Assembly: GCF_029625335.1 (NCBI RefSeq) | Contig: NZ_CP121111.1 | Coordinates: 496,001-560,000, forward strand | DNA from: Flavobacterium nitratireducens | GTDB lineage: Bacteria; Bacteroidota; Bacteroidia; Flavobacteriales; Flavobacteriaceae | DNA length: 64,000 nucleotides | Reading direction: 5' to 3' | Shown: positions 38,245 to 48,236 of the stretch, in pieces | How the letters are laid out: the number at the start of each line of letters is the position of its first letter | Position numbering within the stretch: the first letter of the stretch is position 1 | Notes under the pieces: model-generated | The model's input: the letters and a program-made list of their open reading frames with translations, nothing else | Databases searched by the model: none | What the model was told of the DNA's origin: nothing | Made by a program: the position numbers and the translations under genes

Positions 38245-38772
38245 ATGAGTAAAAGAGATTTAAAGAAATATCTAAGCGAACTGGATAAAGAACAACTTCA
38301 AGAACAAATTTTGGAATTGTATGACAAATTCAGTGCAGTCAAAGAATACTATGATTTTGTGTTTAATCCCAAAGAGGACAAACGATTACAAGAAGCTAAG
38401 CTTAAAATCTCTAACGAATATTTTCCTATTGCGTCTTCAGGAAAAAAGAAACGTGCTAAATTACGTCGTTCCGTAGCACAGAAACATATTAAGCACTTTA
38501 TAACATTAGGTGTTGATCCCTACATTATTGTCGATTTGATGTTATTTAGTATTGAAATTGCTCAAGCCTACTCAGCCGAAAACACCATTAATCAAGAAGC
38601 ATTTTACAAAAGTATGTTCAATTCATTTGAGCAAATGGTACAATTTTCAATTGCAAATGGTGTTATTAGCGAATTTCAAAACCGAATAAATGCAGTGTTT
38701 CAAGAAACAATTGAGCAAAAATGGAAAAATAAGAACGATTTTTTACAAATTATAGAGCGAATCGATACATAA
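38245..38772 (+). CDS. DUF6155-type conserved protein
   Basis: A 175-residue soluble protein starting MSKRDLKKYLSELDKEQL, with KEYYDFVFNPKED, a basic stretch SSGKKKRAKLRRSVAQKHI and an all-alpha C-terminal half. It resembles the small DUF6155 family of Bacteroidetes. An in-frame ATG 18 bases upstream (38227) would add MIKFFV and is less likely. No catalytic residues are apparent. Confidence 0.7.
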   Translation: MSKRDLKKYLSELDKEQLQEQILELYDKFSAVKEYYDFVFNPKEDKRLQEAKLKISNEYFPIASSGKKKRAKLRRSVAQKHIKHFITLGVDPYIIVDLMLFSIEIAQAYSAENTINQEAFYKSMFNSFEQMVQFSIANGVISEFQNRINAVFQETIEQKWKNKNDFLQIIERIDT

Positions 38773-38876
38773 AAAGATGTAATTCAAATTATTTCAATTT
38801 TGGTTAATATTTTAAATTAAATATAACAATAGAACTGTTTTTTAGACGTATTTTTGCAAAAATTCAACAAAAACAA

Positions 38877-40426
38877 ATGTTCGAAAGTACTTTAGAAATA
38901 GAAAAAGAAGAAAAAAAGAACTTTATGCTTACCAGCAGGGAGATATCGATGCAATTTTTGAACGAATCGATAATGGCCCTGAAAAACACCATTTACTGTA
39001 TCAATTACCTACAGGTGGTGGAAAAACAGTTATATTCTCTGAAATTGTTCGCCGATACCTATCTAAACACAACAAAAAAGTAGTGGTTTTAACACATCGA
39101 ATTGAATTGTGTAAACAAACTTCTAAGATGTTAAAAGGTTTTGGTGTAAAAAATAAAATCATCAATAGTAAGGTTAAAGATTTACCAGACCAACACGAAT
39201 ATTCTTGTTTTGTGGCAATGGTTGAAACTCTAAAAAACCGAATTAATGACGAAAAATTATTGTTAGACAATATTGGTTTAGTTATTATTGATGAGGCTCA
39301 TTATAATTCTTTCCGTAAATTATTAAATTCATTTGCAAACGCATTTATATTAGGAGTAACAGCAACTCCTTTAAGCTCCAATATTAAATTACCAATGAAT
39401 CAAAATTACCATGAATTAATTGTAGGCGATACAATAGGTTCATTGATAGAAAAAGGATTCTTGGCAAAAGCTACGACTTACAGTTATGATGTAGGTTTAA
39501 CTTCCCTAAAAGTAGGTATAAACGGTGATTATACTGTAAAATCTTCCGATGATTTATACACTAATAGTTTGATGCAGGAAAAATTATTACACGCCTACAC
39601 AGAACGATCTTTAGGAAAGAAAACCTTAATTTTTAATAATGGTATCAATACCTCTTTATATGTATATGAAACATTTAGAGAGGCAGGATATGCCATTCGA
39701 CACTTAGACAACACCAGTAGTAACGAAGAAAGAAAAGAAATTTTGCACTGGTTTAAGCATACTAAGGATGCTATTTTAACTTCGGTAGGAATCTTAACCA
39801 CAGGTTTTGATGAACCAACAGTGGAAACTATCATCTTAAATCGTGCTACAAAATCATTGACTTTGTATTTTCAAATGATTGGTCGTGGTTCCAGAAAATT
39901 ACCAAATAAAGATGAGTTTACTGTTATCGATTTGGGAAATAACGCAGCTCGTTTTGGATTGTGGAGTGACCCAGTAAACTGGCAACACATTTTTAAATCA
40001 CCTGAATTTTATTTGGAAAATTTACGTGATGACGCCGAAATCGAAATGTATTTTAAATACACGATGCCACCGGAATTAAGAGCTAAATTTAGCAAAACTG
40101 AAGACGTAACTTTTGATGTGGATGAAGAGCATAAATTGGCTATCAAACAAAATTTACGTTCAAAAGTAGTTCTCGATAAATCATTAGATCAGCATGCAAC
40201 TATGTGTGTGTATAATACCGAAACATTGCAAGAAGCTAAATTATTAGCAAAAGAATTGGATGACGATATTGAGTGCAGAATAAAACGTTATGCAAAATGC
40301 TTAAGCCAATGTAGTAAAAATTACCGCGAATGGCTTGTGGAGGATTACAAACAAAAATTAACCTTACTTATTGGGAAAAAGTATCGTGAGAAAATCATGA
40401 ACGAACCAGATGAAGATGAAGATTAA
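38877..40426 (+). pseudogene. DEAD/DEAH-box superfamily 2 helicase, frameshifted near the N terminus
   Basis: A ~516-residue SF2 helicase resembling restriction-type/SSL2-like DNA helicases. From the second frame: AYQQGDIDAIFERID (Q-like region), Walker A PTGGGKTVIF, motif II IIDEAHYNSF, motif III VTATPL, and motif VI QMIGRGSRKLP. The start ATG at 38877 and the first ~18 codons are in one frame and everything from ELYAYQQ on is in another. The break is in a run of seven A (38911-38917) where eight would restore EEKKELYAYQ. A start inside the shifted frame would lose Walker A, so the gene is broken as read or the run is miscounted. Confidence 0.88.
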
Positions 40427-40467
40427 TTTTTAAAACTGTTATTTATATCAATTAGTAAAACAAAATA

Positions 40468-41814
40468 ATGTCTAAAAAATTCTCAGAATTAGGAATTTCA
40501 CCCGCTTTAGTTCAATCCTTAACTGATTTGAATCTTACAGAGCCAACAGCTATTCAGGAACAAGTAATTCCTTTGCTCTTGGCAAATGAAACTGATCTGG
40601 TTGGTTTGGCTAAAACAGGTACGGGAAAAACTGCCGCATTTGGTTTGCCTATTTTACAATTAATAGATGCTTCAAAACCAAATGTTCAAGCTGTAATTCT
40701 AGTTCCTACTAGAGAATTAGGACATCAGGTTTTTAAAAATCTAGAAGCGTTTTTAAAATACTCAGACGAAATATCAATTGCAGCAACATGTGGTGGAATT
40801 CCAATAAAACGACAAATTGAGCGATTAAGCAAACCCACCCATATTGTAGTGGCTACTCCTGGTCGTTTGATTGATTTGTTGCAAAGAAAAGCCATAAGCC
40901 TAAAAGAAACTTCATTTTTAGTGCTGGATGAAGCAGATGAAATGGTTAGTATTCTTAAAGAAAGTTTGGATGAAATTGTGGCTGCACTGCCTAAAAAACA
41001 CCGAACTTTTTTGTTTTCGGCTACGATGCCTGGCACTATAAAACAGTTGATACAGAATTATTTGCATAAAAATGTTGTGCAAGTAAGTGCCAATATGGAA
41101 ACTTCTGGAAATCAAAGTATTGATCATCAATATATTATTGTAGATCCAATAGAAAAGCTAGATGTTTTAATGCATTTTTTGAATTCGAGAGAAGGGGAGA
41201 GAGGTATTATTTTTTGCAAAACAAAAGCAGCAGTTAATAAACTAGCTAAAAATCTAGCAATCAACCGATTTTCTTCGGGAGCAATTCATGGAAGTTTGAC
41301 TCAGGGAATTCGTGACCGTATAATGGAACAATTCCGTGAAGGACATATCAAAATTTTAGTCGCTACCGATTTGGCAGCAAGAGGAATAGACGTCAAAGAA
41401 ATTACGTATGTAGTCAATTATCATTTACCCGATACCTATGAAAATTATGTTCACCGTAGTGGAAGAACGGCTAGAGCAGGAGCAAATGGATTGTCATTGA
41501 CTATTTTGCAAGCAGAGGAAGAAATTGAAATTGCTGATTTTGAAAGAGAGTTAGGTATTCAATTCAAACCATTTGCAAAACCATCAATTGAAAGTATTGA
41601 AGACAACAATACTTTGCTTTGGGCGAAACAAATTTTCAAAACAAAACCTAACCATGAGGTTGATGCTGAATTAAAAAACAAAATCAAAACCATTTTTCAT
41701 CATTTAACGAAAGAGGAATTGGTTGAAAAAATACTAGCCAACTATTTGTTGCAAAACAAAAGCAAAACAGTAGAAATATCAGTTAAAAAACAAATTACAA
41801 AAAATAGAAACTAA
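40468..41814 (+). CDS. DEAD-box ATP-dependent RNA helicase
   Basis: A 448-residue DEAD-box protein with all core motifs: FSELGISPALVQSL and the Q motif, AKTGTGKTAAF, PTRELGHQV, DEAD in VLDEADEMV, SATMPG, GIIFCKTK, ATDLAARGIDV and HRSGRTARAG. The C terminus adds ~100 residues including a small domain similar to DbpA-type tails but without a clear RNA-binding motif. It probably acts in ribosome assembly or mRNA turnover. It is 41 bases downstream of the other helicase. Confidence 0.92.
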   Translation: MSKKFSELGISPALVQSLTDLNLTEPTAIQEQVIPLLLANETDLVGLAKTGTGKTAAFGLPILQLIDASKPNVQAVILVPTRELGHQVFKNLEAFLKYSDEISIAATCGGIPIKRQIERLSKPTHIVVATPGRLIDLLQRKAISLKETSFLVLDEADEMVSILKESLDEIVAALPKKHRTFLFSATMPGTIKQLIQNYLHKNVVQVSANMETSGNQSIDHQYIIVDPIEKLDVLMHFLNSREGERGIIFCKTKAAVNKLAKNLAINRFSSGAIHGSLTQGIRDRIMEQFREGHIKILVATDLAARGIDVKEITYVVNYHLPDTYENYVHRSGRTARAGANGLSLTILQAEEEIEIADFERELGIQFKPFAKPSIESIEDNNTLLWAKQIFKTKPNHEVDAELKNKIKTIFHHLTKEELVEKILANYLLQNKSKTVEISVKKQITKNRN

Positions 41815-41871
41815 AACAGTACGGCATCTTTGGGTCTAATTCAAAAATGTTTTTTTTTTAAATTTAAAACT

Positions 41872-43152
41872 ATGGAAATCGTAATAATCGGAGGCGGTTT
41901 TGCTGGAATGAACCTTGCAAAGGAACTATTAAATCAGGACGGAGTTCATGTAACTTTGGTAGATAAAAACAATTATAATTTTTTTCCACCACTTATTTAT
42001 CAAGTTGCTACGGCTTATTTAGAACCATCAAGTATTAGTTATCCTTTTAGAAAATTCTTTGCTGGCAAAAAGAACCTTCAATTTCGTTTAGGAGAATTAA
42101 TCGAAGTTGTTCCTGCTGAGAATAAAGTAATTCTAAGCAATGGCGAATTAAATTATGACAAATTGGTTTTTGCAACTGGAGCAGAGACGAGTTATTTTGG
42201 AATGGAAAATGTTCGCAAGAATGCTATTCCAATGAAAACGCTTAACGATGCCATCGTAATGCGTAATACCTTGCTTAAAAATTTAGAAAAAGCAGCAATT
42301 ACAAAAGATATTCGTAAACGAAGAAAATTATTAACCGTAGTTGTCGCTGGAGGTGGACCTACAGGAGTTGAAATTTCTGGAATGTTTGCAGAAATGCGTA
42401 AAAGTATTCTTTTAAAGGAATACCCTGAATTAGAAACTACAGCAAGTAATATTTATTTGGTAGATGGTGCGCCTGCATTGTTGACACCTATGAGTAAAGA
42501 ATCTCAAGAGGATACTTATAAAGCGATTACTGATTTAGGTGTTATTATAAAACTGAACAACAACGTTGTAGATTATGTTGATGATACCGTATATTTCGCA
42601 AATGGTGAAACCATTCAAACAAAGAACTTAATTTGGGCGGCAGGAGTTACAGCACGTGAATTTAAAGGACTTCCAACAGAATGTTACGGTCGTGGAAAAC
42701 GTTTAAAAACAGACGCATACAATAAAATAGAAGGCACTGCAAATATTTATGCCATTGGTGATACTTGTATCCAGTTTAATGATGAAGCTTTCCCACATGG
42801 ACATCCACAAGTGGCACAAGTAGCTATTCAACAAGGGATTAATTTAGCTAAAAACATTAAAAATGCTATTAATCAAAAACCATTAGTTCCATTCAAATAT
42901 GTAGATAAAGGTTCGATGGCAATAATAGGAAAAGCTAAGGCTGTGGTGGATTTACCAAAACCTAAAATGCATTTTAAAGGAACTTTTGCTTGGTTAATTT
43001 GGTTATTTATTCACTTAATTTCTTTGATTACTTACCGAAATAAAGTTAGAACATTCTACAACTGGATGATTTCGTATTTTGCAAAAGACAATTCATTACG
43101 AATGATTATCAGACCTGATAAAAAAATAAAAACGGAAGATGTTGTAAAGTAA
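41872..43152 (+). CDS. type II NADH dehydrogenase (NAD(P)/FAD-dependent oxidoreductase)
   Basis: A 426-residue membrane-attached flavoprotein that oxidises NADH and reduces quinone without proton pumping. The first dinucleotide fold is at the very N terminus (MEIVIIGGGFAGMNLAKEL), the second is VVVAGGGPTGVEISGMF. IYAIGDTC carries the FAD ribityl contact. A hydrophobic C-terminal stretch FAWLIWLFIHLISLI serves as membrane anchor. The start at 41872 is chosen because the extra 14 residues from a TTG at 41830 are not family-like and the Rossmann strand begins at this Met. Confidence 0.9.
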   Translation: MEIVIIGGGFAGMNLAKELLNQDGVHVTLVDKNNYNFFPPLIYQVATAYLEPSSISYPFRKFFAGKKNLQFRLGELIEVVPAENKVILSNGELNYDKLVFATGAETSYFGMENVRKNAIPMKTLNDAIVMRNTLLKNLEKAAITKDIRKRRKLLTVVVAGGGPTGVEISGMFAEMRKSILLKEYPELETTASNIYLVDGAPALLTPMSKESQEDTYKAITDLGVIIKLNNNVVDYVDDTVYFANGETIQTKNLIWAAGVTAREFKGLPTECYGRGKRLKTDAYNKIEGTANIYAIGDTCIQFNDEAFPHGHPQVAQVAIQQGINLAKNIKNAINQKPLVPFKYVDKGSMAIIGKAKAVVDLPKPKMHFKGTFAWLIWLFIHLISLITYRNKVRTFYNWMISYFAKDNSLRMIIRPDKKIKTEDVVK

Positions 43153-43167
43153 TAATTTACATTAGAT

Positions 43168-43199
43168 AAAACCGATACAATTTCTGTATCGGTTTTATT
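43168..43199. terminator. intrinsic terminator after the NADH dehydrogenase gene
   Basis: The 12-bp stem AAAACCGATACA / TGTATCGGTTTT with a 5-base loop is 15 bases after the stop. The A/T ends allow action on either strand. Confidence 0.8.
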
Positions 43200-43509
43200 A
43201 TTTCTAAACACATTTTCAACGATTAGTTTTTTGCTCATAAAATAATGTATTAATTTGAACTATAATTTATATTATGTAAAATAGAAAATGTATGAAATTT
43301 ACACAACTACCGAAGATATATTTAATTATAATGTAATAAATGGAATTATTATCCAATGATATATAAATTGAAATATGGTTTAATAAACATGAAAAAGATA
43401 TAAAAAAATTAAAGAAAGATAGTTCGAAATTATTAAAGAGATTTACTAAATTATGTAAATATCATAATGGTTTATTTACTAATTTTGAAATGTAATTTAT
43501 CTATATCAA
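43200..43509. other. AT-rich gap without a supported gene
   Basis: Very A+T rich. One stop-free stretch (43367-43495, 42 codons, Lys-rich, e.g. KKLKKDSSKLLKRFTKL) has no ATG/GTG/TTG start and could be a gene remnant or chance. A TAATTTTG element at 43480-43487 may belong to a promoter of the CBS-DUF294 gene. I see no RNA gene. Confidence 0.5.
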
Positions 43510-45417
43510 ATGAATTTAATTGCCGAACAAATTGCTGAATTTTTAAAAGAACACGCCCCTTTTAATCAGCTTACTTCTGAAGAATTAGCTGAAATTGCTA
43601 GCAATATTCGTGTGGTCAGTTTAGAAAAAAAACAAGTTTTGTTTAAAACTAATGACCCTTTGCACGATAGCTTTTATGTAGTAGCTTCGGGGGTTATTAC
43701 TATTTCTGTAATTGTTGATGCCGAAGAAAATATCATAGATAAATGCCATGAAGGAAGTATTTTTGGTTTGAGACCGTTTTTTGCTAAAAACAATTATAAA
43801 GTAACTGCAAAAGCGAGAGAAGAAAGTTTAGTATATGCTATTCCTATTTCTGTATTCAAACCTTTATTGGCAAATAATGCCGAAGTATTAAATTTTCTTT
43901 TGGAGAATTTCGCTAGTAATTTACCCGATGATCGTTCTACTAAAGGCAACATTGTTTCTGATGGGGGATTTTATGCTGAAAAACAATCTGAAGCACAATT
44001 TTTTCAAACTTTAACATACAATACAACTCCCCTTTTGGCTACTTCTGACAATACCGCTCAAGAAGTGGCTCAAATGATGGCTGAATCATTAAAAAATAAT
44101 GTGATTATTTTTGAAAAAAATGGTCCTATCGGCATTGTTACTCATGCTGATTTGGCTTCAAAAATTGCTACAGGAAGATACCCAATCACAATTCCGGTTA
44201 GTAATATTATGTCGTCGCCAGTGATTACTGTTCTTGAAAATGTTTCTTTGGCAGAAGCTCAATTATTGATGCTAAAACACAATGTTACGCATTTGTGTGT
44301 AACTGTTGATGGTACCGATAAATCAACAATAAAAGGAGTTATTTCTGAACACGATTTAATTGCTGCTCAAGCAAGTAACCCAGGTGTATTAATCAAAGAA
44401 ATTAAACGTTCGTTATCTTCAAATGAACTAAAAGAAATACGAAAACGTCTAACCAACTTGATTCAATCATCTATTCAAAAAAACATTCCATTAACACATA
44501 TTACAAATATCGCTAGCGAAATTAATTTTGCAATTTTAAAACGTGCAGTCGAGTTGTCTATATTAGATTTAGGTTCTCCTCCTGCCCGTTATGCATGGAT
44601 AAGTATTGGTAGTCAAGGAAGAAAAGAACAGCTTTTATTAACTGATCAAGATAGCTTTTTAGTATTTGAAGACGTACCGCAAAACAAATACATTGAAGTC
44701 AAAGATTACTTTTTAAAGTTAGGAAAAAAGACAACGACTACTTTAGAAAAAATTGGTTATGAGCCCTGTATTCATGGCCACATGGGTAGTAATATGTTAT
44801 GGTGTAAATCCTTGAGCGACTGGATTAAACAGTTTAATAATTGGATGAATGCTACAAAAGAAAACACAGAAACACTTAGTGGGGTTTTCTTTGATTACGA
44901 ACTGATAATTGGCGAACAAAAAATTGAAACAACAATCAATAATTTTGTTTTTGAAAATGCAACTAACAACGCACTCTTTTTTGACTTTCTTGGGAATGAA
45001 GCTTTACGAAAAAATTCAGCCCTGAGTTTCTTCAAAAAATTTATTGTTGAAGAAGAAGGAATTCATAAAGATAAATTTGATATTAAAACCAGAGCATTAA
45101 TGCCACTGATTGATAGTGCTCGTCTTTTAATTTTAAATTATGATATAAAAGGAATTAACAATACCTATATGCGATTCAAGCAATTAGCTATTGCTGATCC
45201 TAAACATTCGGAAATATATTTGAACTGTGCAGAAGCCTATTTGTTTTTAACACGAATTAGAACTTTAGAAGGCTTGAAAAATGAAAATTCAGGACAATAT
45301 ATTAATCTAGAAGAGTTGTCTAAAATTGATAGAGAAAAACTAAAAAATGCACTTATTCCAATGAAAGAACTGGAAGAATTAATAAAAGATAAGTTCCAAT
45401 TGACTCAATTCTCTTAA
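43510..45417 (+). CDS. cyclic-nucleotide-binding-like / CBS / DUF294 nucleotidyltransferase-like protein
   Basis: A 635-residue regulatory protein. Order: cNMP-binding-like domain (~10-130), a CBS pair (~170-295, with VSNIMSSPVITVLE and GVISEHDLIAA), a DUF294 nucleotidyltransferase-like domain (~325-470) with the signature SIGSQGRKEQLLLTDQDS, and the DUF294 C-terminal helical domain. GSxGRxE and TDQD are intact, so nucleotidyl transfer is possible. In other bacteria such proteins neighbour acs and a DnaQ-like protein, as here. A role in controlling acetate or nucleotide-linked metabolism is inference. The next gene starts 3 bases after the stop. Confidence 0.85.
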   Translation: MNLIAEQIAEFLKEHAPFNQLTSEELAEIASNIRVVSLEKKQVLFKTNDPLHDSFYVVASGVITISVIVDAEENIIDKCHEGSIFGLRPFFAKNNYKVTAKAREESLVYAIPISVFKPLLANNAEVLNFLLENFASNLPDDRSTKGNIVSDGGFYAEKQSEAQFFQTLTYNTTPLLATSDNTAQEVAQMMAESLKNNVIIFEKNGPIGIVTHADLASKIATGRYPITIPVSNIMSSPVITVLENVSLAEAQLLMLKHNVTHLCVTVDGTDKSTIKGVISEHDLIAAQASNPGVLIKEIKRSLSSNELKEIRKRLTNLIQSSIQKNIPLTHITNIASEINFAILKRAVELSILDLGSPPARYAWISIGSQGRKEQLLLTDQDSFLVFEDVPQNKYIEVKDYFLKLGKKTTTTLEKIGYEPCIHGHMGSNMLWCKSLSDWIKQFNNWMNATKENTETLSGVFFDYELIIGEQKIETTINNFVFENATNNALFFDFLGNEALRKNSALSFFKKFIVEEEGIHKDKFDIKTRALMPLIDSARLLILNYDIKGINNTYMRFKQLAIADPKHSEIYLNCAEAYLFLTRIRTLEGLKNENSGQYINLEELSKIDREKLKNALIPMKELEELIKDKFQLTQFS

Positions 45418-45420
45418 TTT

Positions 45421-46020
45421 ATGCTAGACTGGTTAAAAAATATAAATAAAGAATATCCCGAATTCTGGAAAGAATATTTGACAAAATTCTCCAAAAAATC
45501 CAAGCGCTATGTTGTATTATCAACAAAGGCAACCGGTGATTCTATTGAGAAAGATGTAATTACTTTTATTAGTGCATTTGCAGTTGAAAATGATAGTATC
45601 ATGATTAAGGATAGTTTTGAAACTATTTTATTGCAATATCGTTTTTTACACGACAACCATCTTTCAAACGAATACATTATTGAAAGTAGATTACTTAAAT
45701 TATCGGAACCCGAAGCCTTAAAATCGTTTGTTGAATATTTGGGTAATGGAATACTTGTGGGACACGATATTCAATCGGATGTAGAGAGAATAAATGCTAC
45801 TCTTGAACGCATGGATTGTGGTAGATTGCGTAACGAAGCTTTGGATGTTGATATCATGCACAGAAAATTGCATGAAATAACGGAAGATAAAGAATTATCA
45901 CTTGATGAACTTTCTGATTTTTATAAAATAAAGAAAATAGAAGGCGATTCGGCGACTGAAAACGCCTATAAAATAGCCTTACTTTTTTTAAAATTAAAAA
46001 ACAAATTGGGTTTAAAATAA
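45421..46020 (+). CDS. DnaQ-like exonuclease-fold protein with degenerate active site
   Basis: A 199-residue protein of the DEDDh 3'-5' exonuclease fold. Motif I is VVLSTKATGD with Ser34 and Lys36 where the family has catalytic Asp and Glu. Motif II GHDIQSDVERI keeps Asp120. Motif III SATENAYKIA has Asp176 in place of the general-base His and Asn181 in place of Asp. Three of four metal ligands and the His are lost, so it is very unlikely to be a nuclease and may be a binding or regulatory partner of the CBS-DUF294 protein encoded 3 bases upstream. Confidence 0.8.
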   Translation: MLDWLKNINKEYPEFWKEYLTKFSKKSKRYVVLSTKATGDSIEKDVITFISAFAVENDSIMIKDSFETILLQYRFLHDNHLSNEYIIESRLLKLSEPEALKSFVEYLGNGILVGHDIQSDVERINATLERMDCGRLRNEALDVDIMHRKLHEITEDKELSLDELSDFYKIKKIEGDSATENAYKIALLFLKLKNKLGLK

Positions 46021-46024
46021 AAAT

Positions 46025-46053
46025 AGCTGCTCCAAAAGAGCAGCTTTTTTTTT
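46025..46053. terminator. terminator between convergent exonuclease-like gene and acs
   Basis: Stem AGCTGCTC / GAGCAGCT with a 5-base CAAAA loop followed by nine T on the plus strand. On the minus strand ATTTTTA follows, so it may serve acs as well. Confidence 0.85.
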
Positions 46054-46063
46054 ATAAATTATT

Positions 46064-47977
46064 TTATTTTCTTTCACTTTGAATTTCTTCAATAATTTCA
46101 GGATTTAATAGTGTGGTTGTATCTCCGTAGTCGGCAAAATTGCCCTCAGCAATTTTTCTCAAAATGCGACGCATAATTTTTCCAGAACGCGTTTTGGGTA
46201 AACCAGAAACAAATTGAATTTTGTCTAATTTAGCAATTGGACCTACGTGATCCGTAATGTATTGATTAATTTCAATAAATAAATTCTCTTTTTTTCTAAC
46301 TTCACCTGTTTCTTTTAAAATAACATAACCATACAAAGCATTTCCTTTAACATCATGCGGAAATCCTACCACAGCACTTTCTGCAACGGCTGGATGCTCA
46401 TTTATTGCATCTTCGATTGGAGCCGTTCCTAAGTTATGTCCAGAAACAATAATAACATCATCTACTCTACCTGTAATTCGGTAATAGCCTACTTCATCAC
46501 GTAAAGCGCCGTCTCCTGTAAAAAATTTACCAGGATATTTAGAAAAGTAAGTATCTTTATAACGCTGGTGATCATTCCAAATTGTCCTAGCCATACCTGG
46601 CCAAGGGAATTTAATACACAAACTACCCACTACTTGGTTACCTTCGATTTCATTTCGCTTTTCATCCATCAAAACAGCTTGAATTCCTGGTAAAGGAAAA
46701 GTTGCATAGGTTGGTTTAGTTGGCGTAATAAATGCTAAAGGTGAAATCATTATTCCTCCGGTTTCAGTTTGCCACCAAGTATCAACTACTGGACATCTCT
46801 TCCCTCCTACGTGATCATTATACCAGTGCCAAGCTTCTTCATTAATTGGCTCACCAACAGAACCAATAACTTTCAAACTTTTTAAAGGAAATTTTTGAAC
46901 ATATTCTAATTTTTCTTTTGCCAATGCGCGAATGGCTGTTGGTGCCGTGTAAAACTGAGTAACTTTATGTTTTTCAATTACTTGCCAAAAACGACTATAA
47001 TCAGGATAAGAAGGCACACCTTCATAAATAACTGTTGTTGCTCCATTTAATAATGGTCCGTATAAAATATAAGAATGACCGGTTATCCAACCAATATCGG
47101 CAGTACACCAGTGAATATCATTTTCTTCGTAACCAAATACATTTTTAAAAGTATAGGCTGTAAAAACCATATAACCTGCATTAGTATGAACCATCCCCTT
47201 TGGATTTCCAGTAGACCCTGAAGTGTACAGAATAAAAAGAGGATCTTCTGCATCCATAATTTCGGCAACACTATTATCAGAAGCTTCATCTAATAATGGT
47301 TGTAACCAAATATCTCTTCCTTCTTTCATTTTAACAGTACTGTTTGTTCTTTTAACAACTAAAACAGTACTTACTGATTCACATTTTTCAAGAGCTTCGT
47401 CAACAATCTCTTTTAATTCGATTGTTTTATTACCACGATAACCACCATCAGAAGTAATTATCATTTTACTTTCACTATCGTTAATTCTGGTAGCTAAAGC
47501 TTTAGAAGAAAATCCAGCAAAAACCACAGAATGTATTGCTCCAATTCGTGCACAAGCTAATATAGAAACTGCCAGTTCAGGAATCATCGGAAGATAGATA
47601 CAAACTCGATCTCCTTTTTTAATTCCTTGTTCACGCAATACATTAGCCATTTTACACACTCTTTGGTGTAACTCATTATAGGTAATATGTTTTGCTTCTT
47701 CTTCTGGATTGTTGGGTTCAAAAATAATGGCTGTTTTATCGCCTCTTTTGTTGAGATGTCTGTCAATACAATTTTTAACAACATTTAATTTAGCACCGGC
47801 AAACCATTGAACCTCTGCTTCTGCCATATCAAATTCTACCACTTTATCCCAAGGTTGATACCAAGTGAAATTTTCTTCAGCGATTTTTCCCCAAAATTTT
47901 CTAGGTTCACGAATTGACTTATTATAATGTTTGAAATATTGCTCTAGGTTATCGACTTTGTAGTAACTCATTCTCAA
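46064..47977 (-). CDS. acs: acetyl-CoA synthetase (acetate--CoA ligase)
   Basis: A 637-residue AMP-forming ligase that makes acetyl-CoA from acetate, ATP and CoA. Seen: ATP loop ILYTSGSTGNPKGMVH, WWQTETGG, TGDGALRDEVGYYRITGR, and the C-terminal KTRSGKIMRRILRKIA whose second Lys is the reversibly acetylated residue in Acs. An ACS N-terminal domain (NLEQYFKHYNKSI) is present. The start may be this ATG or one two codons later (MSYYKV). It faces the CBS-DUF294/DnaQ-like pair across a shared terminator. Confidence 0.96.
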   Translation of the reverse strand: MRMSYYKVDNLEQYFKHYNKSIREPRKFWGKIAEENFTWYQPWDKVVEFDMAEAEVQWFAGAKLNVVKNCIDRHLNKRGDKTAIIFEPNNPEEEAKHITYNELHQRVCKMANVLREQGIKKGDRVCIYLPMIPELAVSILACARIGAIHSVVFAGFSSKALATRINDSESKMIITSDGGYRGNKTIELKEIVDEALEKCESVSTVLVVKRTNSTVKMKEGRDIWLQPLLDEASDNSVAEIMDAEDPLFILYTSGSTGNPKGMVHTNAGYMVFTAYTFKNVFGYEENDIHWCTADIGWITGHSYILYGPLLNGATTVIYEGVPSYPDYSRFWQVIEKHKVTQFYTAPTAIRALAKEKLEYVQKFPLKSLKVIGSVGEPINEEAWHWYNDHVGGKRCPVVDTWWQTETGGIMISPLAFITPTKPTYATFPLPGIQAVLMDEKRNEIEGNQVVGSLCIKFPWPGMARTIWNDHQRYKDTYFSKYPGKFFTGDGALRDEVGYYRITGRVDDVIIVSGHNLGTAPIEDAINEHPAVAESAVVGFPHDVKGNALYGYVILKETGEVRKKENLFIEINQYITDHVGPIAKLDKIQFVSGLPKTRSGKIMRRILRKIAEGNFADYGDTTTLLNPEIIEEIQSERK

Positions 47978-48185
47978 TTTGTATTTTTTATAAATGTATT
48001 AAATCTATCGCTATTCTTTAAAAAAAAATATAGTATTAATCAGTACTATTTAATTAACATAATGAAATAGTTGCCTAACTAATTTGCAAAATAACCAAAA
48101 TTATAATAAAATTGGTCTAATATTTAAAAAATTTATTTGTTATAATTCTCGTATTTACTCAACAATGTTTAAAAAAATGAAACAA

Positions 48186-48217
48186 AAAAGGCGAAGTAAA
48201 AATTTACTCCGCCTTTT
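48186..48217 (-). terminator. ilv operon terminator
   Basis: 15-base arms AAAAGGCGAAGTAAA / TTTACTCCGCCTTTT (one mismatch pair) lie 20 bases after the ilvC stop, with a U-rich tail on the minus strand. Confidence 0.85.
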
Positions 48218-48236
48218 GAATTTAAAAAAATTGTAA

